Shown here piece after piece: positions 46,441-57,934 of a stretch of 64,000 nt of DNA (position 1 is the first letter of the stretch; each line of letters opens with the position of its first letter). Made by a program: the position numbers and the translations under genes. The stretch is from Bilabrum cf. latius (lineage: Eukaryota; Bigyra: Bicosoecida; Bigyra; Bicosoecida), in NCBI GenBank assembly GCA_965178125.1, contig OZ237765.1, positions 186,001-250,000 on the forward strand. The letters are read 5' to 3'. The notes below the pieces were generated by a model. The model made no database searches. It worked only from the letters and a program-made list of their open reading frames with translations, and was not told the origin of the DNA.

Positions 46441-46672
46441 GAGCGCCACCTGCACTGGCAGGGCATAGCCGTGTGTCTGCACGAGAATAGCTGCCATGTC
46501 CCTGAGGGGGTACATGGGAGACTAGTTCCCTGGATTTCATTCAGTTTCACCATCTTTCAAAGTGCGTACTTGGTGAGGGCAAAGGAATTGCGCCGGGTGG
46601 TGGTTGGCTGCGTCGGAGGGTGCACCGCACTGTACGGCCTCGGCAGCACGGAAGCACAGTCGCTAAATTGAA

Positions 46673-48490
46673 ATGGCGGGCGTCCACGACTCTCCAAAAT
46701 CGGTTGCGGGTCCAGGAGGCTTCGCACCAGGTGATTTACCTCTGCCCTTCTCGCTGGAGGAGGCGCACAAGGAAATAATGGAGCTTCGATTCGAAGTAGA
46801 AAGCCTCCGAGCACAGGTGTTGGCATCGCCAAAGCGCAAGAGAGCTACTAGCGAGCTTGCCGACGGCACCAAGCTTGATGACATTGCCATTGACGAAATG
46901 GTTGCCATGCGTAGGATCTTTGACGTCATTGACACGAATAACAATGGATGTGTAACAGCAACAGACATTGGCAAGCTTCATGCCAGCCTCGGCGAGCCCC
47001 TTGAAGGTAAGAAGCTATGCACTGCATATTTACTATGCGCAAAGTACTTGTCATTACTGGCAGGTTGACCCGTAGTAGTTGTGTGTGTTTCCATTGCATG
47101 CGGTGCATCTTCGGACATCCAAGAACGGCATGCTGCACTACCGAATCTTCGCCCCCTGAATAGATCTTGCGACATGCATTGCTTTGCACAGTCTAGCCGT
47201 AATTACATCCTGCAGAGGGCGAGGAAGCCAAAGCGCTCGAGGCCATGGGCGGCTCGGACGGCGAGATTGACTTCCCTACCTTCATGCGATTCTGGCACGA
47301 CACTCGCATGATGCGGTACAAGGAGGTCGTACGCGGCTCCAAGGACGCCAAGGCGAAGTGGAGGGAGCAGTACCAGCAGCGCTTCAAGTTCGTGCAGGCG
47401 AAGGTCACGCCGGAACTCGCGCACCTCACCGTGGACACGGAGGGAGTGGCCGGCTCACTCGACTACCGCGTCAAGTTCTATTCCACCGCGGGAGCTGGCA
47501 AGCACCAGATCTCCCCTTGGCACGACATCCCGCTCAAGAACGATGACGGGACCTACAATCTCGTCGTGGAGATCCCCAAGTGGACCAGGAACAAGTACGA
47601 GATTTGCACCACGGAGCCGTTCAACCCGATCAAACAGGACGTAAAGAACGGCAAGCCAAGAGTGTACGCGTGGGGGGATGTGAGTGATGTGCCAAACATT
47701 GATCCGGTGATGTATTGGGCGCGTGTGCCGCTCCTGTGTAGGTTGAGCACATGCATGTGCGGCGTGTTCCGCGTCCATGAAACGCTGTGCTCCGTTCCGG
47801 CCGGACCTGCTGCCTCTGTTTGCCTCTTGTTTTGCCTTCGCAGATGCCTTTCAACTACGGTGCCTTTCCTCAGACTTGGGAGGATCCCAGCCATCGGAGC
47901 GAGGCAACTGGCTGCATCGGGGACAACGACCCGATCGACGTGGTGGACATTGGAAGCAAGCAGTGGGCCGTGGGGTCCGTGGTGCGCGTCAAGATCCTGG
48001 GCGTGATTGCCTTGATCGACGACGGCGAGACGGACTGGAAAGTCATCACGATCTCGGCAGAGGTGAGCTTGAGAGCGCGGAAAAGCTTGAGGCGAGCAGC
48101 TGAACAGGTGCTCGATTCCGAGCCAGTGACCGAGCATGAACTGTGTGCCAGCACATGGAGAAGCCAGCAATTCGCGATTGTTTCGCCTCTCGTTCATGGA
48201 CCCATGTATCTGAATTGGGGATCTGTTTCACCCTGTCACTTCCCTCGCAGGACAAGCTGGCCGAGGATTTAGACGACATCGATGACGTCCGAAAGATCAT
48301 CCCCGGGGCCTCGGAATGCCTCATCCACTGGCTCAAGATGTACAAGTCAACGTACGACCCGCCCATTATAAACAAGATCGCGTTCGAGAAGCCTCAGGGG
48401 AAGGAATTCGCCACTGGTGTCGTGGAGGAGACTCATGACGCATGGAAGCGGCTGATTGCCATGAAAGGGTCCAAGGCGCTGCTCGGTTGA
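46673..48490 (+). CDS. EF-hand / family I inorganic pyrophosphatase fusion, copy 1
   Basis: Hydrolyses pyrophosphate to phosphate. Exons are 46673-47006, 47216-47679, 47844-48062 and 48251-48490 (418 residues). Donors are GTAAGA, GTGAGT and GTGAGC; acceptors all end in CAG. The N-terminus has a short coiled coil and one EF-hand loop ([12 protein letters not shown], residues 87-98), which ends in Asp instead of the usual Glu. The catalytic domain contains [33 protein letters not shown] and the family signature DNDPIDV (293-299), then EDLDDIDDV and WLKMYK. No TAG is present. The EF-hand fusion suggests Ca2+ control of a Mg2+-dependent enzyme; I infer cytosolic location from the absence of a signal. 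A tandem duplicate follows 200 bp downstream. Confidence 0.95.
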
Positions 48491-48697
48491 AGGAGCCCGG
48501 CAGGTGCTCCCGTTAACGTGTTGAATGGCTGCTCACTGACAGTGGCGATGGCCTAGTGGTGTGCTGCTTGCACGCAAGCGGCCGCATGTGTCTGCAGGGA
48601 GAATATTTTTTGGTGCAAAATGAGATTTCGAAGGATGAAGATCAATTGATGGCATCATGGCGCGAGCAGGATCTTTCATACCACGATACAGTTTCGA

Positions 48698-50501
48698 ATG
48701 GCAGCAGTTGGTGGCGCTTCAAGTTCTGTGGTTGGTCCTGCTGGGGCCACACCTGGCGAGTTGCCGCTCCCTTCGGACCTCGAAGAGGCACACAGTATCA
48801 TCCGAGAATAGCGCGCCCAACTCGAGTCCCTTCAGGCACAAATCTTCAGCGCACCAAAAATCAAGCGCGAGACTAGCGAACTTGAGGATGGGACTTAGTT
48901 AGAAGGTATCACCACGGACGAGATGGTGGCGATGCGTAAGATTTTCGACTCCGTCGACAAGGACGACAGCGGCACAATTACGGCAGCGGATGTGGGAGAG
49001 CTTCACACGCGTCTTGGGGAACCGTTGCAAGGTGAGAAACCATGTTAATTTTAGATTACGCGGCGCGAAACACCAAGCAGATTCGTTGGGCCCACTTTAT
49101 GTTAGGGCGTGCACATTTGGTGTTCTGCAGTGTGATCCACAAATTTAGCATGCTGAAGCGATGGCTCAGCTATAATGTACAATGCGTTACGAGTGTATTT
49201 ATATATGACTGCACAGCCATCTGATGCTGCTGCTGGAACGAATACATCGTCGCCGGCATTCTGCCCGTACTTGTCGCAGAAGGAGAAGAAGCCCAGGCTG
49301 TCGAGGCCATGGGCGGCTCGGATGGAATGGTAGACTTCCCTACCTTCATGAAATTCTGGCACGCTACCAAGGCCAAGCTCCGCCACGACGTGGCGAAGGG
49401 CTCCAAGGACGCCAAGGCGAAGTGGAGGGAGCAGTACCAGCAGCGCTTCAAGTTCGTGCAGGCGAAGGTCACGCCGGAACTCGCGCACATCTCGGTCGAG
49501 AGCGAAGGCATCGTGGGCTCACTCGACTACCGCGTCAAGTTCTTCTCCTCTGCGGCGGGAGGCAAGCACCAGATCTCCCCCTGGCACGACATCCCGCTCA
49601 AGAACGATGACGGGACGTACAATGTCATCGTGGAGATCCCCAAGTGGACGCGGGCCAAATATGAGACGTGCACCACGGAGCCATTCAACCCGATCAAGCA
49701 GGACGTGAAGAACGGCAAGCCGAGGAGCTACGTATGGGGCGACGTGAGTTTCTGCAGTTGAAGGGCTCGATCCACAGCTGACTTCCTCCCCATCCTGCAG
49801 TGCAGTGCAGTGCAGTGCTCGCCCCCTCATGCAATGGAGTAGTGGATGTCATGAGAATCAATTGCACCGGCTTAATTTCAAGTCCTGCCTCTGGTGTTCT
49901 TGCCTTTGATCGTCCGCAGATGCCTTTCAACTACGGTGCCTTTCCTCAGACTTGGGAGGATCCCAGCCATCGGAGCGAGGCGACCAGCTGCATCGGGGAC
50001 AACGACCCGATCGACGTGGTGGACATTGGAAGCAAGCAGTGGGCCGTGGGATCCGTGGTGCGCGTCAAGATCCTGGGCATCATTGCCATGATCGACGACG
50101 GCGAGACGGACTGGAAAGTCATCACCATCTCGGCAGAAGTGAGCATGCTCGCTCTGAGCGATTAATTGGTCGCCGACGCTGCGCCGCTTGGTTTCATTTC
50201 GTTACTTGTTTTATACTAGTTCAAATTCGCGATCTACGCTCCTCCGAACTCCCCGCAGGACAAGCTGGCCGAGGATCTGGACGACATAGATGACGTCCGA
50301 AAGATCGTGCCTGGAGCAGCCGAGAGTCTCATCCGCTGGCTGAAAATGTACAAGTCTACGCGTGATCCGCCCATCATTAACACGATCGCTTTCGACGGCA
50401 AGCCACAGGGGAAGGAATTCGCAGTGAAGATAATTGAAGAGACCCACGAAGCGTGGAAGCGCCTCATTGCACGGAAAGGGTCAAAGGCGGTACTGGGCTG
50501 A
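48698..50501 (+). CDS. EF-hand / family I inorganic pyrophosphatase fusion, copy 2
   Basis: Tandem paralogue of the preceding gene. Exons are 48698-49031, 49280-49743, 49920-50138 and 50259-50501 (419 residues). The first three exons match copy 1 in length exactly (334, 464 and 219 bp) and the introns sit at the same positions. The EF-hand loop is [12 protein letters not shown] and the pyrophosphatase signature DNDPIDV is intact. Exon 1 carries two in-frame TAGs (48809, 48896) where copy 1 has Leu and Lys codons; all surrounding residues align, so reading TAG as sense is required. Without it, the protein would start inside the catalytic domain and lack the EF-hand. Stop TGA. Exons 2-4 are close to identical at the DNA level, suggesting recent duplication or gene conversion, while exon 1 has diverged. 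Confidence 0.93.
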
Positions 50502-53009
50502 GTCGTAGGTGGTAAATTAGGACTCCATATGAATGTAGCACACGTTGATCTTGGTACAGTGCGTATGGCAGTAAAGTGCAGTGAAGCGCGCTTTGAGGTT
50601 CCGTCAGGTGCCTCATGGTGCCACTCAGTGAGACTAGACCGGAGGCAGGCACCATGGCGAGACTCTCTCCATACTCGTGTTCAAGCTATTGAATGATGTA
50701 AATTATGGTAGCTGTGTATATAATTGTAGTATATTAATCTATGTGGTGATTTGAGATGCTATTGGCTCCATGTAACACGAGATATTAATGCCGTTCGCAA
50801 GTTGCAGTTGGACTCTCAAAGATTTGATATCTAGTTCAGCATGACTGTAGGGGTTACGCAGGATCTGCGCATCGCAGTTCAGTATTAGTACCAAAATATA
50901 TTACTTTAGCAGCCGTCCGCTGCTGTACATCGCTGCAACTTAGCAGTCCGCCAGTTGGCCAGAAAAACATGTTCAGACTAGCGCTTTAATAAAACAGTGA
51001 TGCGATATGTACGACCCAAATATAATTTTCATATATATAAATAATTGTTTCCAGCGGGAGTCAGGCTTGATATCCGTCACGTTCCACATCTTTACAAGGT
51101 CAACCAAATCGTCATGTAATATCTTCGACCGTCATTTATGCGACTAATGGAGGGTTAGTGGCAAGCAAAGTGCTGCTAAGTGGTTGATGGGTAGAAAATA
51201 TGGCAGCAAGGGGAGTGTGATATCGTACAACGCAAGGTATGGTTGGGCTGTCTCTGGCTTGCCTGCCAGCCCGTGCACCAATGCCCTACTTGCTTTGTCG
51301 CGCAGTCGAAGAGGAGCCGACCTGTGCGCATAGAGACTGCTAAATGACATCATACTTGGTTGTGAATAAAAGGGCGGAACCTGGTACAGACTAGCCCTTT
51401 GGAGGCCGTATCGCACTTGCCTGCGCAGGGCCCCCCTGCGCTCGGACTGCTCGGCTCCCATTCTGGGGCTCCGAAACCCGTGCACACACGCCCACTGAGA
51501 ATCCACGCAAAATCCACGGGGAAAGCTTTCCGCTCGCAAATAGCACAAATACATGGTAAACAAACTTGGTTATAGAGATTGATTTGTGTAGCTCACAAAT
51601 AAGGTAGCGAGGGGCTTGCCAGCAGGAGCCCCGTGGCTCTCCCCCCATCCAGGACGACCACGAGACCTGGCCCTGGGAGCTCTGCTAAACTCGACTCAGT
51701 AGTCGTGACGTTGCCTCTTGATAACTGCAGTCGGGGTCATGTGCAATCAAGGCGCTAACATGAGCTTGTATGCCACTGCAACTCCATCTTGTCGGTCAGC
51801 GACCCCAAGTCTGCAAGGCGATCAGCAAGTGCTCACCGCCTCGACAGATGAGGCAGGGTCGTCCATACGACCGTAGAACCCAGTCCCACGCTGCATTCCT
51901 TACAGAAATTGGTTAAAGTGTCATTCTTTACCATGCAAAAGGCTTGGCTCCGAGCAGTCTTGCCTGACTGGGAGCGTACCATAGCCTACCTGAGTCTGCA
52001 GCAAGCAGCTCATCAACCACCCGCTCCATGATTGCCCGATACATCTGGGCACCAATCCGACAAACCCAGTGCTAGCCGCCACCGGAACTTCATATTCATA
52101 CCATATGCAGTTCCCTGCATGACTGCCAAGGCATATCCTCGCAGGGAAGGTGTGGAGCTTGCTTGTGCAAGTCAGGTGAAGCACATGAGCTCTAAGCAGT
52201 TCGAGACGTCATCATACCTTGATATTTTGGTCTACCTTCATCCGTGATAGATACGATCGACGCATACATGGTGATTACTGATACAGTGAAACCGCTGCAT
52301 CCAAAATGAGTACAGGAGAGTGCCTTGTTCAGCAGCCCCCACTTTTGGGATGCCACAGAAAGCCACCGCAAGGCGTCAATTGTCGCTTCAGCTGAGCATC
52401 AACACCCTTCACTACACTACAGTTCCATAACGTGTTGTATATGTTCAGTAAAGCTGCAATTGTCTGCATCAGCTTCCCGATCAGAAGTCGAGACATCCTG
52501 GTCAGCATTGCTCCAAACAATCTTGACGTTGACGAATTATTGGGGGGGGGGGGATGTAGGTTCAGTGGATACATTTAAGCACATTAAACTATCTGGGCAG
52601 GAAAAACAACCGCATGCTACCACGCCCTGGCTGTACTGTATGATTTTAGGAAGTCTCACCATGCTTCCTGCCAACTCCAGCATGTGACGATTTCGGCCGC
52701 CGGGGAGCGGTAAGCAGCCTTCTTTAACCCCCGGTATCTCAGGCTGTAGAAGCCTTTGGGACATCAAACTCCACAAATTGATTGAAAACTGTAGTATATA
52801 TCCATAAATATAACAAATAATTCAATTTAATCGCAATTTAATGACAAACGAGTCACCGTCTCAGGCGGCGATTTGCTCCGATCTAGTCTCACCATGAAGG
52901 CACCTGACGGTTCGTTCGTCACAGCCAATATTCAACAATGATCTAGATATGCTACTGAATGTCAAACAGAGCCAAAATCACGAGTGAAAAGCGACGTACA
53001 ACGCGACAA
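50502..53009. other. Low-GC gene-free island
   Basis: About 2.5 kb with much lower GC than the rest, containing ATATAT and AATAAA stretches and no conserved open frame on either strand. A G10 run lies at about 52546. The G-run and poly-A/T tracts make assembly errors possible. I see no rRNA, tRNA or transposon motif. Possible explanations are an old insertion, a long 3' UTR/promoter region, or a replication- or chromatin-related element. Confidence 0.6.
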
Positions 53010-55089
53010 ATGGCGTCATTTGCGTCTTCACTTGTCGCAGACGTCCAACGGCGCGCCAAGTAGTCCTGGCTTGGGAACTCACAGGTGTACGATTACTTGC
53101 ACCATGCTGAGGAAGCTAGTATCCCTATTCTGTCGTCGCCGCCAAGTCTACCTGCTTGTAAGTTGATTAGTTGTATGTGTACGCCCGTTACTTTAGCCTG
53201 TTGTACTTTGCACCGACCATCTTGCCTCATCAGTGACTTGGTTGAAAACTGCATTTTTTCGCAGCTGGAACACTCTGCGTGTATCAGCGACTCACAAAGT
53301 ATAGGACTGATGGTCACACATGGAAGACAAAAAGCAGAGCCGGCAGCCGGGGAAGCTCAACACAGAGCCTCGTGGAGAGCCATATGCAGCTATAGGTTCC
53401 AACCGGGCGTGGGCGAGCACGCTTGTAGTGCTACTACGGCCAGGGTGCCGGCGATAATCCACTGCATAGGCGAATCTATTGGGTTGCAAAAGAACCTGCT
53501 GGCAGAATGCCTCCAATCGCGCGCTCCGCGGCACCAGCTCTGGAGGCGGCGATTCAGGCCAGAGACCGAGCTTAGGTCAAGTCTGGGGCAGCGGCAGACA
53601 ATGGCTCCAAAGGAGCAAAGCCTTCCAAATCCTCTACCGGTGGAGACGGTGGATTGCTTTTGAATTCAGTGCTCCGCAGGCACGCCCTAGTTCTCGTGCA
53701 CTACCTGCACCCTGACGTGGCCGCCGGTAAACTGTCCGGCCTCGAGGCGAGCACTACCGGCGGAGCAGTTGCTCGGGCTAGCGAACCGGCGCCCTCCGCA
53801 CCCCCACAAGTGTCCGTGTCTACATCTTCATCAATGGCAGTGCAGTCTGGCGATGCCAGCTCATAGGCACAGGCATAGGCATAGGGATAGGGATAGGGAT
53901 ATGGATAGCATGCCGGGAGCAGCAGCTCGATCGTGCCGCCCAGGCTGCCGCCTTCGAGCTTTAAATCCTCCTCCATCACGCCTGGGGCGGAGAGTGTCGG
54001 TCGTTCCCAACTTCAAGTCAGCTAGCTTTTTCCGTCCGGCCACCAGCGGTACGGCGGTCCGGAGCCGAATATGCCCGGAAGCCACAGCTTCGGAGTCCAT
54101 GCGGCCTCCTTGCCTGCCGTGCACGGTATCACCCACATCTCTCAGCCGAGAGGCACGGGCTTGGGTGTGACGAGTGGGATGGGCAGACCCCGCAGCATGA
54201 GCATCGGGAGCGTGCCATCGGAGCACTCGTCACACCCAGGTAGACTGTCGCCGTCTGGGTCGGACTGGGACGGACAGGACGTCGACACCCTGACCGGCGC
54301 CGCGCATTCCTCGTAGGTTCCGCATGACGGCCTCCAGGGGGTGTCACCCATGCAGCCTGCAGGGTCTGCCTTGGTTCCGGCGAATGCTAGCGAAGGTTCT
54401 CTGGGGTTCTCTCGCGACCACCCCTACCTGTCAGATTCGGACCGTCGCCAGCCCATGCTCGCACAGCCATCAGTCGGGCACGTAGGGCGAGGAGGAGACA
54501 GGGCGCAGCCTAGCATGGGGACTGGACTGGGGATGGGGCCATTGCAGGAGCCTGGGTTGCGGTCGAGCGTTGACTCCGGCATCAGCAATCATGATGGGAT
54601 GGGCATGGGCATCAGCAATGGCATGGGCATGGGCATGGGCATGGGCATGGGAATGGGCATGGGAATGGGCATGAGGACTGCAGGCAGCCACCGGAGCAGC
54701 GAAATGACAACGGGGCCCGGCATAGCGACGGCCGTTCCAGCTGGTGTGACGAGTGGATCGGGGCCTCCGCTGGCTGTAGACACGAGGTAGGCAAGTGGTG
54801 ACGAGAGCAAGCTCGGCGTGTCCCCGGCGAGCACTCCCGGGGTCGATTCTCGCCGAAGGAGATCCAGGAAGCGAAACAGACATGAGGCAACACCAGTACC
54901 AGTGCAAGTGCCAGGAAGTCGCGCCGTGGATCGCGCGCTCGTCACACCTTTCCCAACGCAAAGGAGACGGAGCACTGGGCAGGTGCCTTCTAGTACGCTG
55001 GTAGGGGTTCGCGATGGGTCGGCGATGGGGCTGCCCCCGCAGCTGCCGCAAGCATCCAGCAGCGCTGGGGAAACGGCGATCGACCCAAG

Positions 55090-55121
<32 letters not shown>

Positions 55122-57652
55122 CGTCACACTACCTCCGCACCATGGTACGCCATATGATCGCCTTGGCCCGCAGCAGCCCCGGCATGCAGGGCGAGATGGC
55201 GGTGAACGACTCGGAATCGGGCCTGTCCCTGCTGCACGTGGCCGTCATCTGCGGCGACCACGACGTGCTTTAGGCCCTGCTGCAGTTCGGGGTGTCCCCC
55301 AACGATGTGACGAGTGAGGGACAGCTCCCGCTGGGGCTGGCCGCCGCCCGTGGAAACGGGCCCATGTGCGCTGCTCTTCTGCGAGCGGGTGCAGACCCTG
55401 GCGCGCACTCACGGCGGGGCCTCACCGCCGAAGTCGAGGCCCAGAGGGGGGGCTTCAGGGAACTAGCAGAGGCGCTACTGGTGTGCACGGAGAGGCACGC
55501 ATCCAGGGAACAAGCGATGGGAGGGCTTGGAACAGGCGGAGGCGGCGGAGGCGCGGGCGAAGGCGATTGCGAGGCCAGCAGCCTGGCAGTCTTGCAGGAG
55601 CTGCGACGCGTGTACGGCGAGTGGAGGGCCGCAGTGGATGCTGTGGAGCAGACTGGGTCCCCAGCAGATCACGGGGACGATGCAATTCCAGGGAACAGTG
55701 GCACCACAGAGGCTCCGAGTCGGTAGGGGCAGGCACCCATGGAGGATGTGGACTCGGCTTTGCCTGCCCTGCCAGCACCTGCACTCCCACTTGGCGCCAG
55801 CGTAGGCAGTGGCACGGATGTGGTGGGGACAATAAACGGTGTCATGACTCGCAGAAAGAGTAGCGGCAGCAGCAGCAGCAGCAGCGGCCAAGGGGTGGGA
55901 AAAATCGATGGAAAGTCAGTGGGCAGTGAGCACAAGTCGAGCCCGTCCGTTAGAATCGAACCCGGTACGTCGCCGTTGGCAAACGGAACCGCGCTTGCAG
56001 CGCCTGACAGAGACTCTGATGGTGGCAGCAGGAGCAGGATGGGAATGCCAGACCCAATGGCTGCTGCAGAGATACGTGAGCAGGACAGGCGGCTGCTCCT
56101 GCACGCGCTGCAGACGCTACCCACAGAGGACAAGGAAGCGATGAGGCTCGCAGCGGCCCAGGGAACAATGCATTCCCAGGGAGCAAGTGCTAGGCAGCTC
56201 GATGGATCGGTGCAGGGTTCAATCGGATTGGATAGCGTGGGCGCGCTGGGCGGGGCTGACGAAGCAGTGGTACTGGGCGCAGCAGTGGGCGCAGGAGTGG
56301 GGGAGCAACTTCTTGGAGCCCAAGCAGACGGGGCCTCATCCATTATTTCCGACACGGGCAGCCGGCGGTCATCTGCGTCTCGGCGCCCCGTGCGCGGGGT
56401 GCACATGTCCGTTGAGCCGCCATCCCCCGCGGCACTGGCGGCCGCCGCTCGTGCCCAAGGCGGCTCTATGTCCGATGTCGAGGGCGCGCGTTCCGTGTCT
56501 GCAAGCAGCACCGCGGGCAGCGGGATCTTCGGCGGGCTCGGGGTCGGTATCGAGGACATTGACGTGGTGTCTGTGCTCAGCGAATCGCTGGATGCGGTTC
56601 AGCAGCAGCACCAGGGAACAACAAGCGGTGGCGCCGGTGAGGCCTCTTCAGGTGCGCTCTCGGCTGCACTGGCCGGGATGCGCGGCCGCGGTCCTGGGCC
56701 GGAGAGGGGGGACTCTCGAGGAGCAGAGAGCGACGGATCCTCCCAGGGAACAACTGGGATCGAGAAGGAGGCCCGCAGGATCCAGAGCAACGTGAGGGCC
56801 TGGCTGCGCAGGAAGTCCTTCCTCAGCGTCAGGCGGGCGGCACGCACCATGCAGCGGTTCGTGCGGCGGGCCAGGACGCAGCGCGGCAGGCAGGGGGTCA
56901 TGCTCGGGATCGACATAAGATCGGAGAGTGGCCAAACCGGTGGCGACTCCTCCCCTCTCCCAAGAGGCAGGGTTGACGTCCTGGGAAGCATCGCTGAAGT
57001 CGGCGCGGGAGCGGCTCAGGAGAACGTGGCCGGTCCTCGGGATAGAAACGCGGCCAGGTCGAGCACATCATCCTCTTCCTCGTCAACTCCTTCGAATTCG
57101 AATGCGGGGCGTCAGTCTGCCGGGAGTGGGTCGGCTTCCCCGCCGGACCGGCAGGCCGCCAGCGCTGCGACCATGCTGCAGGCTCGGATTAGGGGCATCA
57201 TCGCCCGGAGGGAGCTGCAGGAGCTGAGGAGGCAGGCTGCAGCTGCCATGGTGATCCAGCGAAACATGAAGAAATGGGCTGTGACCGAGCAGGACGGATC
57301 AGCGGGGAGCCAGAGCAGCGCGGAAGACGAGGAGAGGTAGGGAGACGATGACAGCAGCGATGAGGACGGTAATCTACCGCCTGGCGGTGGCATGCGGGGT
57401 GCTGCTAGAGGAAGGGTTGTCGGGAATTTGAGGAGGTCCCTATCCGGGTCGTCATTGTCGATTTCGATGCAGGGAGCAGGCGATGTGCGGGGCCGCGGCA
57501 GGGACAGAGACAGTGACGGGGCTGGCACAGAGTCACCCCCAATGCGAGAGGCAGGGTCCGAGATATCCTCCCTTCTGGGCACTGGCTCGTCACCACACCC
57601 TGAAACTGGTGAGTCCGCTGCGAAAAGGATGCGGGTGGAGAAAGGATCATGA
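53010..57652 (+). CDS. CAMTA-type factor: CG-1 domain, ankyrin repeats, IQ motifs
   Basis: Calmodulin-binding transcription activator homologue, expected in the nucleus. Exons are 53010-53157 and 53265-57652 (1511 residues), with intron GTAAGT...TTCGCAG. The joined CG-1 domain (about 1-210) reads SWLGNSQVYDYLHHAE, SSPPSLPASGTLCVYQR, YRTDGHTWK, ESHMQL-[TAG]-V, L-[TAG]-CYYGQG, RRIYWV, HALVLVHYL, in the order of plant and animal CAMTAs. Two ankyrin repeats lie at about 668-778 (SLLHVAVICGDHDVL-[TAG]-ALLQFGVSPN). Three to four IQ-like motifs lie at about 1218-1391 (RIQSNVRAWLRRK, TMQRFVRRAR, MLQARIRGIIARR, VIQRNMKKW). Sixteen TAGs are in frame, four within CG-1, six in one (Ala/Gly-Gln) repeat and one in an ankyrin helix. 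Stop TGA. Long Ser/Gly linkers separate the domains. A TIG domain was not identified. Confidence 0.9.
53864..53908 (+). repeat. TAG-containing (GCATAG/GGATAG) coding microsatellite
   Basis: Six TAG codons (53864, 53876, 53882, 53888, 53894, 53906) alternate with GCA or GGA, with one CAG and one TAT in the series. Read as Gln this gives Gln-Ala/Gln-Gly repeats like those made of CAG elsewhere. A repeat of this type can only persist in an exon if TAG is a sense codon. Confidence 0.9.
54600..54672 (+). repeat. (GGGCAT)n repeat encoding Gly-Met
   Basis: About eleven imperfect GGGCAT/GGGAAT units in the CAMTA gene encode Met-Gly repeats in a linker. Frame is preserved because the unit is six bases. 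Confidence 0.85.
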
Positions 57653-57934
57653 GAGAATCGGAAAGACTGGAACTGGTGCGGCCCGGGGGTGCTGCAATCT
57701 CCGGGTCCGTGGGTGAGGCTTTTCTTGCGTCTATCCAGTTTTGGAAGCGCACTTTGTGAACAGATTATGGGTTTATGTCACACTGGATCCGGGGCTAGAA
57801 TTCGGATGAGATGAGTAGATAATAGACGATGATATTTGCTCCAAAACCCCCCTAGCTAGGATAGAGCTCGGTTCCGTCGCGAGCACACCGCAAACCAAGC
57901 CATTCGACAATTTTTCGGGAGCAACGACTTGCTG

